Below the pieces are notes generated by a model. That model was not told the DNA's origin, did no database searches, and was given only the letters and a program-made list of their open reading frames with translations. This document shows positions 1-9,237 of a stretch of DNA of 64,000 nucleotides, in pieces (within the stretch, counting starts at the first letter, position 1; each line of letters starts with the position of its first letter). Source of the DNA: Saliniradius amylolyticus (GTDB taxonomy: Bacteria; Pseudomonadota; Gammaproteobacteria; Enterobacterales; Alteromonadaceae); contig NZ_CP029347.1 in NCBI RefSeq assembly GCF_003143555.1, forward strand, positions 124,001 to 188,000. Direction: 5' to 3'. The position numbers and the translations under genes were made by a program.

Positions 1-399
1 ATGCAGGCCCTCGTAAAACAGTAAGTCGGTGTTGCTGGGAAGATCCTGCCAGGGGGTAAAGGTCCCTGGCATCTGATTAAACGGCACGGCGTCGTCGAAC
101 GAATGCAAGTAGTGACGCACCTTGCCACTACCAGTAGCTCCGTATTCATTAAACAGGCTCTCAAGCAGCTCAAAGTCGTTGGCATGAGGCCCAAAATAGC
201 TGATGTGGCGACCCTGCTCCTGGGCTTTGCGGATTTCCACTTCCATTTCCGGTCGGGTAAAACGGTGAAAACTGTCACCTTCCACGTAGGCGGCATCGAC
301 ACTCAGATTGCGAAATATATGCCGGATGGCGTTGGTGGTGGTGGTGGTCCCGGCGCCGGATGAACCTGTTATTGCGATAATCGGGTGCTTGACAGACAT
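1..399 (-). CDS. prkB: Phosphoribulokinase-like protein, N-terminal 133 residues (runs off window)
   Basis: Reading left from an ATG at 399 the frame stays open to the window edge, so only the N-terminal 133 residues are present. The protein starts MSVKHPIIAITGSSGAGTTT, a P-loop of the uridine/phosphoribulokinase type (glycine-rich GSSGAGTT). It continues with VEGDSFHRFTRPEM, GRHISYFGPHANDF and PFNQMPGTFTPWQDLP, and reaches FYEGLH at the edge. These strings closely match the bacterial PrkB family found in enterobacteria. That family resembles Calvin-cycle phosphoribulokinase but occurs in organisms without RuBisCO, and its physiological substrate is not settled. The frame is closed on the right by the ATG; no upstream partner is visible. 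Confidence 0.88.
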   Translation of the reverse strand, partial: MSVKHPIIAITGSSGAGTTTTTNAIRHIFRNLSVDAAYVEGDSFHRFTRPEMEVEIRKAQEQGRHISYFGPHANDFELLESLFNEYGATGSGKVRHYLHSFDDAVPFNQMPGTFTPWQDLPSNTDLLFYEGLH

Positions 400-535
400 A
401 CTGGCCCCATTCGTTAGATGAACGCTATTTATAAGCAAGGGCAAGGGTAGGGTCAAGGAAAGCCATAAGGGGCAGGACTCAAAAAGACGGATTTCGTGGT
501 AGGCTTAGTGGATGGAACCGCAATGCAGGGGCATT

Positions 536-1165
536 ATGGAGCTGAGTCTGTTTAACCAGGTTTTTCTGGCCGCTTTTTATACGTTGGTGGCCTTGTTTTA
601 CACTTTGAGAATCAAGTTGTCCCGACCTCAGGCCCCGTCCTGTGATTTTGTGCACATGGGCAGTCTTGGTAGCCTGCATTGGTGGAACCACCTGACCTTC
701 CGGGTATTTCGTCTTCTGATTTGGGCCGTGTGCGTGCTGCGGCTGCTTTGGCCGGAACTGGATGCCTATTTGTTGTTTGTGCCTCTGGCGGAACTCCCCA
801 TTGTGGTGAGTATGGGCATGGGGCTTTTGGTGGTTGGTTTTGCTTTGGCGATTTGGGGAAATCTGACGCTGGATGGTTTATGGCGTTCGGGGGTGGATGA
901 AAGCGCCTCCGCAGGCATAGTTACTCACTCTCTGTACCGTTATTCCCGTAACCCGATCTTTATTGGCGTGCTCACAGGGCAACTGGGCTTCTTTATGGCT
1001 CTGCCGGGCTGGTTCTCGCTGCTGTGCATGCTGGTAGGCTGGGCAGCGATAGTGATTCAGGTGCGACTGGAAGAGGTCCATCTGGAGGCTAAGTATCCTT
1101 GTGAATTTAAAGCCTATTGCCGACAGACGGCGCGCTGGTTCGGTCGCCGTATTGCGTCGGACTGA
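536..1165 (+). CDS. Isoprenylcysteine/phospholipid methyltransferase-family membrane protein
   Basis: About 209 residues with several hydrophobic segments, for example near residues 5-22, 55-75, 85-110 and 140-165. The C-terminal part contains YSRNPIFIGVL followed by a hydrophobic stretch and RLEEVHLEAKYP. This is the RNP...EE pattern of the ICMT/PEMT-like methyltransferases that use S-adenosylmethionine at the membrane. The substrate in bacteria is usually unknown. An in-frame ATG at 512 would add eight residues. I prefer 536 because AGGGG lies just before it and the downstream residues start a membrane segment. It sits just upstream of the hslVU promoter and is probably a separate unit. Confidence 0.75.
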   Translation: MELSLFNQVFLAAFYTLVALFYTLRIKLSRPQAPSCDFVHMGSLGSLHWWNHLTFRVFRLLIWAVCVLRLLWPELDAYLLFVPLAELPIVVSMGMGLLVVGFALAIWGNLTLDGLWRSGVDESASAGIVTHSLYRYSRNPIFIGVLTGQLGFFMALPGWFSLLCMLVGWAAIVIQVRLEEVHLEAKYPCEFKAYCRQTARWFGRRIASD

Positions 1166-1178
1166 ATTCGGTCTGACA

Positions 1179-1207
1179 CTTGAAATATACCGGGGTGCCC
1201 CCACTGA
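1179..1207 (+). promoter_or_regulatory. Sigma-32 heat-shock promoter of hslVU
   Basis: CTTGAAA at 1179-1185, a 13-base spacer, and CCCCACTGA from 1199. This matches the RpoH consensus CTTGAAA-N13/14-CCCCATNT with one or two changes. It lies about 50 bases ahead of the hslV start. The groES promoter at 56761 in this same window has the same spacing. Heat-shock control of hslVU is established in Escherichia coli. Confidence 0.75.
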
Positions 1208-1253
1208 TGGTCTATTCCCAAAAAGACGTTCGCGTCCAACCAAAGGATAGATT

Positions 1254-1778
1254 GTGACCACAATAGTATCTGTCAGACGAGACAATCAGGTAGTGATCGC
1301 TGGCGACGGCCAGGTATCGCTGGGTAACACGGTTATGAAGGGCAATGCCCGCAAGGTGCGTCGCCTCTACCATAATAAAGTGCTGGCCGGTTTCGCCGGT
1401 GGTACCGCCGACGCCTTTACCCTGTTTGAGCGCTTCGAATCCAAGCTGGAAAAGCATCAGGGGCAATTAATGCGGGCAGCGGTCGAACTGGCCAAAGAAT
1501 GGCGTACCGACCGGGCCTTACGACGTTTGGAGGCTTTACTCGCGGTGGCGGATGAGACCGCCTCATTGATCATCACCGGTAATGGCGATGTGGTTCAGCC
1601 GGAAGATGACCTGATCGCCATTGGTTCCGGCGGGCCTTATGCTCAGGCGGCAGCTAGTGCCTTGTTGCGTAACACCGAGTTAGGTGCCCGGGATATTGCC
1701 GAAAAGAGCCTGACCATTGCCGGTGAAATCTGCGTTTTCACCAATGACAAGCAAACGGTCGAGCAGCTGGACTACTAA
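1254..1778 (+). CDS. hslV: ATP-dependent protease subunit HslV (ClpQ)
   Basis: 174 residues, the usual family length. The start is GTG at 1254, with AAAGGA at 1241-1246 as ribosome binding site. After removal of the initiator, Thr2 becomes the catalytic N-terminal threonine (TTIVSVRR). The sequence is almost colinear with E. coli Hsl[57 protein letters not shown] and [14 protein letters not shown]. HslV forms two stacked hexameric rings of peptidase, opened by the HslU unfoldase. It removes misfolded proteins and specific regulators in the cytoplasm. hslU follows after 44 bases and both are probably transcribed from the heat-shock promoter at 1179. Confidence 0.98.
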   Translation: MTTIVSVRRDNQVVIAGDGQVSLGNTVMKGNARKVRRLYHNKVLAGFAGGTADAFTLFERFESKLEKHQGQLMRAAVELAKEWRTDRALRRLEALLAVADETASLIITGNGDVVQPEDDLIAIGSGGPYAQAAASALLRNTELGARDIAEKSLTIAGEICVFTNDKQTVEQLDY

Positions 1779-1822
1779 ACGAATTCTGCCTGCGGGCAAG
1801 CATTAATGAAAAAGGTTATTCC

Positions 1823-3154
1823 ATGTCAGAAATGACTCCTAAAGAAATCGTCCATGAACTGGACCGCCATATCATCGGCCAGTCCACCGCCAAACGGGCA
1901 GTGGCCATTGCCTTGCGTAATCGCTGGCGTCGAATGCAGCTGGATGACGATCTGCGTCAGGAAGTGACGCCCAAAAACATCCTGATGATCGGCCCTACCG
2001 GCGTAGGTAAAACCGAGATCGCCCGCCGTTTAGCCAAGCTGGCCAATGCGCCCTTTATCAAGGTGGAAGCGACCAAGTTCACCGAAGTCGGCTATGTGGG
2101 TAAAGAAGTGGAAACCATCATCCGCGATCTGGCCGACATTGCTGTGACCATGACCAAAGAGCAGGAAATGAAGAAGGTCCGCTATCGGGCAGAGGAAGCG
2201 GCTGAAGAGCGCATCCTGGATGTCTTATTGCCCCCGGCGGAAAATACCTGGGGCGAGAAAGAAGAGCCCAGAGACAGCTCCACCCGTCAGACCTTCCGCA
2301 AGAAGCTGCGTGAAGGGCAGCTCGACGACAAAGAAATAGAGATCGATGTGGCGGCCCCACAGGTGGGTGTAGAGATCATGGCACCGCCGGGCATGGAAGA
2401 GATGACCAATCAGTTGCAGTCGATGTTCCAGAACCTGAATGGTCAGCAGGGTAAGAAGAAGAAAAAGCTTAAGATCAAGGACGCCTTTAAATTACTGGTG
2501 GAAGAGGAAGCCTCGCGCCTGGTCAATCACGAAGAGCTGAAAGAAAAAGCCTTAGAGTCGGTGGAGCAAAACGGCATCGTGTTTGTGGACGAGATCGACA
2601 AGATTTGTAAGGGTGACAATACTCACGGTGGTGATGTGTCCCGCGAAGGGGTGCAGCGCGACTTGTTGCCTCTTGTGGAAGGGAGTACTGTCAGCACCAA
2701 GCACGGCATGGTTAAGACAGACCATATTCTGTTTATCGCCTCAGGCGCCTTCCAGATGTCCAAGCCGTCGGACCTGATCCCCGAATTACAGGGCCGTCTG
2801 CCGATTAGGGTGGAACTGAGCGCGCTCACCGATAAGGACTTTGTGCGTATCCTTACCGAGCCGAGTGCGTCTTTGACCGAGCAATACCGCGAGTTAATGA
2901 AGACAGAAGGCGTCAACATCGACTATACCGAAGATGGTATCGAGCGTATTGCCCACGCGGCCTGGCAGGTCAATGAGAGTACCGAGAACATTGGTGCCCG
3001 CCGCCTGCATACGGTGATGGAAAAACTGATGGAAGATGTGTCTTTCGATGCCAGTGACCGCAGTGGTGAAACCATCACAATCGACGCAAACTACGTTAAC
3101 AGCCACCTGGATTCGCTGGTGGAGGACGAAGATCTGAGCCGGTTCATACTCTGA
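1823..3154 (+). CDS. hslU: ATP-dependent protease ATPase subunit HslU (ClpY)
   Basis: 443 residues, matching E. coli HslU. The Walker A motif [11 protein letters not shown] is at about residues 57-67 and the pore motif [13 protein letters not shown] is near residue 80. The insertion (I) domain spans about residues 110-240 with a lysine-rich GKKKKKLKI stretch. Walker B is [11 protein letters not shown] near 255. The C-terminal tail EDLSRFIL is the peptide that inserts into HslV and activates it. HslU unfolds and feeds substrates into HslV. It lies directly behind hslV, and a rho-independent terminator follows at 3181. Confidence 0.98.
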   Translation: MSEMTPKEIVHELDRHIIGQSTAKRAVAIALRNRWRRMQLDDDLRQEVTPKNILMIGPTGVGKTEIARRLAKLANAPFIKVEATKFTEVGYVGKEVETIIRDLADIAVTMTKEQEMKKVRYRAEEAAEERILDVLLPPAENTWGEKEEPRDSSTRQTFRKKLREGQLDDKEIEIDVAAPQVGVEIMAPPGMEEMTNQLQSMFQNLNGQQGKKKKKLKIKDAFKLLVEEEASRLVNHEELKEKALESVEQNGIVFVDEIDKICKGDNTHGGDVSREGVQRDLLPLVEGSTVSTKHGMVKTDHILFIASGAFQMSKPSDLIPELQGRLPIRVELSALTDKDFVRILTEPSASLTEQYRELMKTEGVNIDYTEDGIERIAHAAWQVNESTENIGARRLHTVMEKLMEDVSFDASDRSGETITIDANYVNSHLDSLVEDEDLSRFIL

Positions 3155-3178
3155 TTGAGTCGATGATTCAGTACGTTA

Positions 3179-3206
3179 TAAGGCCTGCGATTGCAGGCCT
3201 TTTTTA
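3179..3206 (+). terminator. Terminator of hslVU
   Basis: AGGCCTGC, a short loop, GCAGGCCT and then a run of six T. A perfect GC-rich stem with a T tract about 25 bases after the hslU stop. Confidence 0.85.
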
Positions 3207-3311
3207 CATCTGTCTGAAGTCTTATCGGCGAAATTTAAGAATGATTTTTCTTGGTTAAATCTGGATTCGGTGCTATATGCCTAGCCGTATTGGTTTTTTA
3301 ACGAGGTGGTT

Positions 3312-3749
3312 ATGAGTCAGCAGCCCTCATCACTACAGCCGGTGGGTTGGCGCGAGTACGGTGCCCTGCCTGAGCTGGGTATTGAACGTATTAAAATGAA
3401 GGTAGACACTGGGGCCCGCACCTCTTGTCTGCACGCGTTCCGGCTTGAGTCTTTTGAACGGGATGGCGAAACCTGGCTGGATATTTACGTGCACCCAAAG
3501 CAAAACAGCGACGAAGAGCATCATTGCCAGGCGCGGGTACTGGAACAGCGCAGTGTGCGGGATTCAGGCGGTCATCAGGAAATGCGTTATGTGATCCAAA
3601 CCCCATTAATACTGGGTGACAACCGTTACGAGGTAGAGTTGACCCTCACCAACCGTGACACCATGAAGTTTCGTATGCTGCTCGGACGGGAGGCTATGAA
3701 AGGACGGTTTTGGGTGGATCCGGGGGCGTCTTATTTACAGGGGGACTAG
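3312..3749 (+). CDS. rimB: RimB-type retropepsin-like protease (DUF785, ATP-dependent zinc protease family)
   Basis: 145 residues. KMKVDTGARTSCLHA contains the aspartyl-protease triad Asp32-Thr33-Gly34. MLLGREAMKGRFWVDPGASY is the conserved C-terminal signature of the family once called 'ATP-dependent zinc protease'. In Pseudomonas and related bacteria, RimB acts with RimK, removing or trimming the glutamate tail that RimK adds to ribosomal protein S6. The rimK gene follows here after about 110 bases, which supports that role. A GTG at 3306 is in frame, but GAGG at 3303-3306 fits as the binding site for ATG 3312. Confidence 0.85.
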   Translation: MSQQPSSLQPVGWREYGALPELGIERIKMKVDTGARTSCLHAFRLESFERDGETWLDIYVHPKQNSDEEHHCQARVLEQRSVRDSGGHQEMRYVIQTPLILGDNRYEVELTLTNRDTMKFRMLLGREAMKGRFWVDPGASYLQGD

Positions 3750-3861
3750 GGCCTGATTTGAATTCCCTTGCGGCCCCTGCCAGACTAACCATACGCTTGT
3801 CAGCAAGGGTAATGTCTCGGCCTGGGCTGATTTTCTATTTAACTTTTATAAGGCTTTACGG

Positions 3862-4770
3862 ATGAGAATAGGTATTCTTTCTCGCAATGCGAACCTGTAT
3901 TCAACGCGCCGGCTTTGTGAAGCCGCCACCGAACGTGGACATGAAGTGCAGGTGGTGGATGCGCTCAAATGCTATATGAACATCAATATGCAGACGCCCA
4001 GTATCCACGTAAGAGGCAAGGAGCTCATGCCCTTTGATGCCATTATTCCCCGTATTGGCGCTTCCATTACCTTCTATGGCACCGCCGTATTGCGTCAGTT
4101 TGAAATGATGGGCGTTTACCCGCTGAATGAGTCGGTGGCGGTGACCCGCAGCCGCGATAAACTGCGTTCGTTGCAGCTGTTATCCCGCAAAGGCATCGGC
4201 TTGCCGGTCACGGGGTTTGCAAATCAGGCCAGTAATATCCCTGATCTCATTGATATGGTGGGAGGACCGCCATTGGTCATCAAGATGCTGGAAGGCACTC
4301 AGGGCATCGGGGTGGTTCTGGCTGAAACCCGCAAAGCTGCTGAAAGTGTGATCGAAGCCTTTATGGGGCTGAAAGCCGAAATTATGGTGCAGGAATTTAT
4401 TCGTGAAGCCGGTGGCGCAGACATTCGCTGCTTTGTGTTAGGTGGCAAGGTAGTGGCGGCCATGAAGCGTCAGGCCAAAGAAGGAGAGTTCCGCTCTAAT
4501 TTGCACCGGGGCGGGAAGGCGTCTCTGGTGCGCTTAACACCGGAAGAGCGCAGCACAGCTGTGCGCGCTGCCAAGACCATGGGGTTGAATGTGGCTGGGG
4601 TGGATATCTTACGCTCAAACCACGGGCCGGTGGTGATGGAGGTTAACTCTTCTCCGGGACTGGAAGGCATAGAAGCGGCCACCAACAAGGATGTGGCCGG
4701 CAAAGTGATTGAGTTTTTGGAGAAAAACGCCAAAGCCCATAAAACTCGCACCAAGGGAAGCCGCGGTTAA
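3862..4770 (+). CDS. rimK: Ribosomal protein S6 L-glutamate ligase RimK
   Basis: 302 residues, an ATP-grasp ligase. The N-terminus [18 protein letters not shown] is typical of RimK. ATP-grasp elements are visible: [18 protein letters not shown] (about 135-152), [18 protein letters not shown] (about 174-191), and the metal-binding end [14 protein letters not shown] near residue 260. RimK adds glutamates to the C-terminus of ribosomal protein S6 and, in some species, makes free poly-glutamate. The C-terminal tail is lysine-rich. It sits between rimB and an aspartoacylase-type hydrolase, whose start codon overlaps the rimK stop (TAATG). Confidence 0.95.
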   Translation: MRIGILSRNANLYSTRRLCEAATERGHEVQVVDALKCYMNINMQTPSIHVRGKELMPFDAIIPRIGASITFYGTAVLRQFEMMGVYPLNESVAVTRSRDKLRSLQLLSRKGIGLPVTGFANQASNIPDLIDMVGGPPLVIKMLEGTQGIGVVLAETRKAAESVIEAFMGLKAEIMVQEFIREAGGADIRCFVLGGKVVAAMKRQAKEGEFRSNLHRGGKASLVRLTPEERSTAVRAAKTMGLNVAGVDILRSNHGPVVMEVNSSPGLEGIEAATNKDVAGKVIEFLEKNAKAHKTRTKGSRG

Positions 4771-5798
4771 TGGCCAAACGTCGTCCGCCCTTTGAGATCG
4801 CCGAGCAGCAGGTACAGGCGGGCACTCAGACCTCAATTAAGTTGCCGGTAGCCCGACTTTATAACGATACCCCAATGGAACTTCATGTAGAGGTTCTGCA
4901 CGGTAAGAAAGACGGGCCGTGTCTGTTGGTATGTGCCGCCATTCACGGTGATGAATTGAATGGCATCGACATTTGTCGGCGCCTTATCAAGAAAATTAAT
5001 CCGGCCCGCATGGCGGGTACCTTAATGGTGGTGCCTATTGTCAATGTGTTTGGTTTTATTCATGAGAGTCGCTACCTGCCGGACAGACGCGATTTGAATC
5101 GCTGTTTCCCGGGCTCTGAGCGCGGTGCCTTAGGCAGTCGGTTGGCCCATCTGGTGTATACCGAGTTAATGCAGCGGGCTTCGCACATCATCGACCTGCA
5201 CACTGGCGCTATCCATCGGAGCAACTTGCCACAAATTCGCGCGAATCTCAGTGAACCTGACGCTAAGGCCATGGCAGAGGCGTTTCACGCACCGGTGATT
5301 TTGGATGCCAAGCAGCGGGATGGCTCCTTGAGGGCGACAGCGTCCAAGCTTGGCGTACCCACCATACTGTATGAAGCGGGAGAGGCGCTGCGCTTTGACG
5401 ATACGTCGATAAAGACCGGGTTAAACGGCATTCTTAATGTGATGAAGATGCTGGGAATGACACAGCGTCGTGGCAGTCGGAAAAAATACGAGCCGGTGAT
5501 CGCCAACTCCAGCTACTGGGTGCGTAATGAATACGATGGCCTGATTATTTTCCGCATCAGACTGGGCGATATTGTCAGTAAAGGCCAGACTCTGGCCTAT
5601 TCGGCAAGTCCCCACGGTGAGGGAGAGGAGACCATTCGCTCACCCAGTGATGGCATCGTGATTGGTGTCTCCAATATACCGGTGGCTAACGGCGGTGAGG
5701 CGTTAATTCATATTGCCCGCTATGATGCCGAAAAGATTGGTGATGCCGACGAAGTGCTGGATGCGTTTATGGAAGATTTCGAGCCCAGAGTGCTGTAG
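4770..5798 (+). CDS. Succinylglutamate desuccinylase/aspartoacylase family zinc hydrolase
   Basis: 342 residues. The zinc-binding HxxE is in AAIHGDELNGID, followed by RDLNRCFPGSERGALGSRLAH. The third ligand region is IIDLHTGAIHRSNLPQIRAN. These are the hallmarks of the M14-related AstE/aspartoacylase family, which cleaves N-acyl amino acids. Translation is coupled to rimK through the TAATG overlap, so the enzyme probably acts on glutamyl products in the RimK pathway; that is inferred from context. True AstE for arginine breakdown would be expected beside astCADB genes, none of which are here. Confidence 0.85.
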   Translation: MAKRRPPFEIAEQQVQAGTQTSIKLPVARLYNDTPMELHVEVLHGKKDGPCLLVCAAIHGDELNGIDICRRLIKKINPARMAGTLMVVPIVNVFGFIHESRYLPDRRDLNRCFPGSERGALGSRLAHLVYTELMQRASHIIDLHTGAIHRSNLPQIRANLSEPDAKAMAEAFHAPVILDAKQRDGSLRATASKLGVPTILYEAGEALRFDDTSIKTGLNGILNVMKMLGMTQRRGSRKKYEPVIANSSYWVRNEYDGLIIFRIRLGDIVSKGQTLAYSASPHGEGEETIRSPSDGIVIGVSNIPVANGGEALIHIARYDAEKIGDADEVLDAFMEDFEPRVL

Positions 5799-5823
5799 TA
5801 CCAATCCGTATCAATTGGCACGT

Positions 5824-6900
5824 TCACCCCGCCAATTGATAACGACTCAGCTTGCGCCTTACCGGCTCGGGAAAACGGACCTGCTGCCACAGGCGCGCGC
5901 AGAGACTCTGGGTATCCTGCCAGTTTCGCTCCAAAAGCCAGTCGATAAGTAGCTGAGGGTCATCCGGGTAGTGAATTGGCTCGCCGGGCGGCAGCTTCAG
6001 CCAGGCTTCCAGCGCATCGACATCCAGGTCATGCATGCTGCGACATAAGTCCAGGCTCTCCAGCGTCAACACATTAGACAATTGCTCGAACTGACCATGC
6101 AGAGGCTTAATCAGCAGCTTCTTGCCCAGCTTTAAGCACTCGCTCGAAAGCTCAAAGCCGCCGTTCGCGATCACCCCGGTCGCCTGTTGTAAAGCGTGAT
6201 GAAAGGCATTTTTGCTGGTGGGGTGCCAGCTAATGTTACCGTCTTGCTCCGGCTGGTCGATATCCGGATGAAAGCACAGAAAATTTACCTCGCTGATGGG
6301 TTCCAGCATCATAGTGATCTCATCGAGGGCCTCGAACGGCAGATACACTAATACATGGGACCCGGAAGCTCCGTGCACATATTCATCTTCGATAAAGGGC
6401 GGCATGATCGTCTGGCCGAAATGATACCAGTGCACGCCTAAATGAATATCGGCCGGGGCAAAGTAGTCCAGCAAAAGCCGGTTCATACGGTTAAAACCCC
6501 GTTTGGGCACCTCGTAGCGAAAGGCGTCCTGATGACTGATGGAGATACAGGTTACTCCCTGACGTTTTGCCGCCCAGGCGGTAACCGGCTCAAAATCATT
6601 CAACACGAGATCATAATCGCTTAAATCCAACTGCTTTACATCGCGCATAAATTGCAGCGGTTTTAACTGACTTGCGGTGGTCAGGTGGTCAATGGCCCCT
6701 TCTTTGTGATGGAACGTCATTCCGGTACGAAGCTGATAGTTACCGAAGATTTCCATATCGAAGAACTTATTCGCCTCACGACCAGAAAACAGAAAGTCAA
6801 CCTGTACATCATCACGCGCTGCAAGGGCGCGAGCCATCACCCGGGCGCGGGTGATATGCCCATTGCCCGTGCCTTGTACGCCATAGAGTATTTTCATCAT
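5824..6900 (-). CDS. MJ1255/VC2487-type glycosyltransferase-like protein
   Basis: 358 residues starting MMKILYGVQGTGNGHITRARVMARAL. The GTGNGHITRA loop near the N-terminus is the signature of the MJ1255/VC2487 family in the GT-B fold superfamily. A second recognisable part is GVIANGGFELSSECLKLGKKLLIKPLHGQFEQLSN near residue 245, which corresponds to the nucleotide-sugar binding half. The protein lacks an export signal, so it is probably cytoplasmic. The acceptor and sugar are unknown. The next gene to the right on the same strand, 27 bases upstream of it, is a PAP2 phosphatase, suggesting a shared envelope-lipid theme. Confidence 0.8.
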   Translation of the reverse strand: MMKILYGVQGTGNGHITRARVMARALAARDDVQVDFLFSGREANKFFDMEIFGNYQLRTGMTFHHKEGAIDHLTTASQLKPLQFMRDVKQLDLSDYDLVLNDFEPVTAWAAKRQGVTCISISHQDAFRYEVPKRGFNRMNRLLLDYFAPADIHLGVHWYHFGQTIMPPFIEDEYVHGASGSHVLVYLPFEALDEITMMLEPISEVNFLCFHPDIDQPEQDGNISWHPTSKNAFHHALQQATGVIANGGFELSSECLKLGKKLLIKPLHGQFEQLSNVLTLESLDLCRSMHDLDVDALEAWLKLPPGEPIHYPDDPQLLIDWLLERNWQDTQSLCARLWQQVRFPEPVRRKLSRYQLAG

Positions 6901-6926
6901 AAAGACTCAGATCGTTAGTTTGCTTA

Positions 6927-7439
6927 TCAGGCTAGAACGTGAAGGCTGAGCGCAGAGATGGTTAACCCCAACCCTGCACCGGCCAGAATGTCGCCGGGAT
7001 AGTGGACCCCAAGCAGGACCCGAGACAGGCCGATAACAGACGCCCAGGCGTATACCAGTAATGTAAAACCGGGGTAGAACTCGGCGACTAAAGACGCCAT
7101 CAAAAAGGCCGCAGCGGTGTGGCCGGATGGCAAACTGAACTTGTCGGACGGAGATATATGCGCCTTTAAGTTAAGCAGTAGGTCGCAAGGGCGCAGGCGT
7201 TTGACGTACTTCTTGAGCACCAGGTACACCGGCAGCTCCATGGCATAGGCGAGCAGGGCGGTATATAGAAACAGGCTGCCTCGGTCAGGTTCGAAGGCCC
7301 ACAGTACAATGCCCAAAAGCAGGTACAAGTGGCCGTCACCGGTTTTGGATACCCACCTCACTGGCGCACAGTTGCGACGCTTGGTGATATTAAAAAACCA
7401 GTAGAATAGTTGGGTATCGGCCCGGGCAAATAGATTCAT
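6927..7439 (-). CDS. PAP2-family membrane phosphatase
   Basis: 170 residues with about five hydrophobic segments. The three phosphatase motifs of the PAP2/vanadium haloperoxidase superfamily are present in order: KYVKRLRPCD (KX6RP), SLPSGHTAA (PSGH) and SRVLLGVHYPGDILAG (SRX5HX3D). These enzymes dephosphorylate lipid phosphates such as phosphatidic acid, phosphatidylglycerophosphate or undecaprenyl diphosphate at the inner membrane. The substrate cannot be told from sequence. It lies upstream of the MJ1255-type gene on the same strand and probably shares its transcript. Confidence 0.9.
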   Translation of the reverse strand: MNLFARADTQLFYWFFNITKRRNCAPVRWVSKTGDGHLYLLLGIVLWAFEPDRGSLFLYTALLAYAMELPVYLVLKKYVKRLRPCDLLLNLKAHISPSDKFSLPSGHTAAAFLMASLVAEFYPGFTLLVYAWASVIGLSRVLLGVHYPGDILAGAGLGLTISALSLHVLA

Positions 7440-7618
7440 GTTGATACATGGCTCTGCTTATTTGTTGCTCATCCTATGTGTGAAATATGAACAGAAATTG
7501 ACAGAACCGCGAAAACTTTATGACAACGTTCATCCTGGCTGATAAAGCCGGTGGTTTACGCTATCTTCTCTATCAACGTATACTGATAGCTGACGCCCTT
7601 AAACGACGGGAACCAACG

Positions 7619-8104
7619 ATGGAATACAATACCTCAGAGTTATGCGACCTTTTTGCCGATAGTGTGGATGTGGTCGAACCCATGTTCGTGAATTATGGAG
7701 GGCGAGTGTCCTATGGCGGGGAGGTGACTACCATCAAGTGCTTTGAAGACAAAGGCTTGATTGAAAAGGTGGTTTCACAGCCCGGCGCCGGCAAGGTGCT
7801 GCTGATCGATGGCGGCGGTTCTACCCGCCGGGCATTGCTCGATGCCGAAACCGCGCAACTGGCACTGGACAATGATTGGGAAGGCATTGTCTGCTATGGC
7901 AGTGTGCGGGAAGTGGATTTGCTGGAAGAGCTGGATATTGGCATTCATGCCCTGGCCTCGATCCCGGTAAGCGCCGATGCCGAAGGCGTCGGCGATGTGG
8001 ACCTGGCGGTGAATTTTGGCGGCGTGACCTTCCTGCCGGAAGATCATTTGTATGCCGACAGCACCGGTATAATACTGTCTCCGGAGCCATTGGATATTGA
8101 TTGA
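7619..8104 (+). CDS. rraA: Regulator of ribonuclease E activity A, RraA
   Basis: 161 residues, matching E. coli RraA. Key strings are [74 protein letters not shown] and [23 protein letters not shown]. RraA forms a trimeric ring that binds RNase E and lowers its activity. A longer open frame begins at 7520, but the first 33 residues do not match the family; ATG 7619 with ACGGGA upstream is preferred. hutG starts only three bases after the stop, so the two are translationally linked. Confidence 0.95.
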   Translation: MEYNTSELCDLFADSVDVVEPMFVNYGGRVSYGGEVTTIKCFEDKGLIEKVVSQPGAGKVLLIDGGGSTRRALLDAETAQLALDNDWEGIVCYGSVREVDLLEELDIGIHALASIPVSADAEGVGDVDLAVNFGGVTFLPEDHLYADSTGIILSPEPLDID

Positions 8105-8107
8105 ACC

Positions 8108-9124
8108 ATGACAGACTTTCTACTCCCTACCTCGCAAAGTGATCTTGATGGGCTGGTAGCCCAGCGTCCCGGGGAAGTTAAGCTCGGTCAGAGGTTGCAC
8201 CTAAGCGGCTCGAGCCCTGACTACCGGGAGGCCGCGCGTGCTGGTGTGAAATATGTGTTGTTGGGTGTGCCAGAGCAAACCGGGCCTAAGGCTAATTTGG
8301 GCAAGGGCGGCGCACATCTGGGCTGGGATGCCTTCTTACAGGCCTTTGTGAACCTGCAGTCCAACCTGCTGTTCACAGGTGAACAGGTGATGGTTGCCGG
8401 ACAAATGGACTGTCAGAGCAGTAAGGCCCTGACGGATCTGGAGAGCCTCCGTCACCACTGTGCCGAACTGGATGAGCGCCTGGTGGTCACGCTGACTCCT
8501 ATCTTCCAGGCCGGTTTAATTCCCATCATCATCGGCGGAGGGCATAACAATGCCTACGGGGCCATCAAGGCCTGTAGTCAGGTGTTAAATACTTCGCTGG
8601 CGGTGTCTAATTTTGACCCCCATGCCGACTTTAGAGCTATGGAGGGGCGTCACAGCGGTAATCCCTTCCGCTACGCTCATCACGAGGGCTTTCTGAGCCA
8701 CTACGCCGTTTTGGGGCTGCACGAGCAGAAAAACAGTCAGGAAGCGCTGGACGCTCTCAAAGAACAGGGTTTTCCCTGGTACAGCGTGCAGCAAATTAGC
8801 TGGCGGCGTGAGCTGACTCTGGCTCGGGCCATTGGCCATGTGGGCCATTATTTGTTGTCCAGTGGTATGCCGGTGGGAATAGAACTGGATATGGATGCCA
8901 TCAGTGAAATGCCCACCAGTGCTATTACCCGGGCGGGCATGAGTCTGGACGATGCCCTCTACTATGTGGACCAGATCGGACGCCAGCCCGCGGTGAAATA
9001 CCTGCACCTGGCCGAAGCTGCTCCCGAGCGTCATCCCGCTGGTGAAAAAGCCGGTATGCGCGTCACCGGCCAGGCCCTGGCCGAACTGGTCAGCGGCTTT
9101 ATTAAAGCTCATGATGATGATTAG
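8108..9124 (+). CDS. hutG: Formimidoylglutamase-type ureohydrolase (HutG)
   Basis: 338 residues of the arginase/agmatinase superfamily. The manganese ligands are all present: His in IIIGGGHNNAYGA, Asp-His-Asp in SNFDPHADFR, and Asp-Asp in IELDMDAISEM. The variant GGGHNN in place of GGGHD is seen in HutG-like proteins. The expected reaction is N-formimidoyl-glutamate to glutamate and formamide, the last step of one histidine-degradation route. The other hut genes lie at 20.2-25.4 kb and lack a hutG, which strengthens the call. It is coupled to rraA rather than to hut genes, and no HutC palindrome is visible ahead of it. Confidence 0.82.
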   Translation: MTDFLLPTSQSDLDGLVAQRPGEVKLGQRLHLSGSSPDYREAARAGVKYVLLGVPEQTGPKANLGKGGAHLGWDAFLQAFVNLQSNLLFTGEQVMVAGQMDCQSSKALTDLESLRHHCAELDERLVVTLTPIFQAGLIPIIIGGGHNNAYGAIKACSQVLNTSLAVSNFDPHADFRAMEGRHSGNPFRYAHHEGFLSHYAVLGLHEQKNSQEALDALKEQGFPWYSVQQISWRRELTLARAIGHVGHYLLSSGMPVGIELDMDAISEMPTSAITRAGMSLDDALYYVDQIGRQPAVKYLHLAEAAPERHPAGEKAGMRVTGQALAELVSGFIKAHDDD

Positions 9125-9237
9125 AAGCAGTGATATTCTCCCTCTTTAGGTAAGATTTTTACCTCACATATGAAAGCAGTATTTTCAGAAACCTTCTGTG
9201 ATACATTTTTTCTATTTCAGTTACAGGAGCTGTGCTT

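Noticed and set aside
103-363. A plus-strand frame of 86 residues at the window start
   Set aside because: The opposite strand encodes a clear PrkB-type protein across the same bases, with the P-loop at its start.
9232-9237. GTG 9232 as start of the GGCT-fusion gene
   Set aside because: Only two bases separate it from AGGAG; TTG 9238 has an eight-base spacing.
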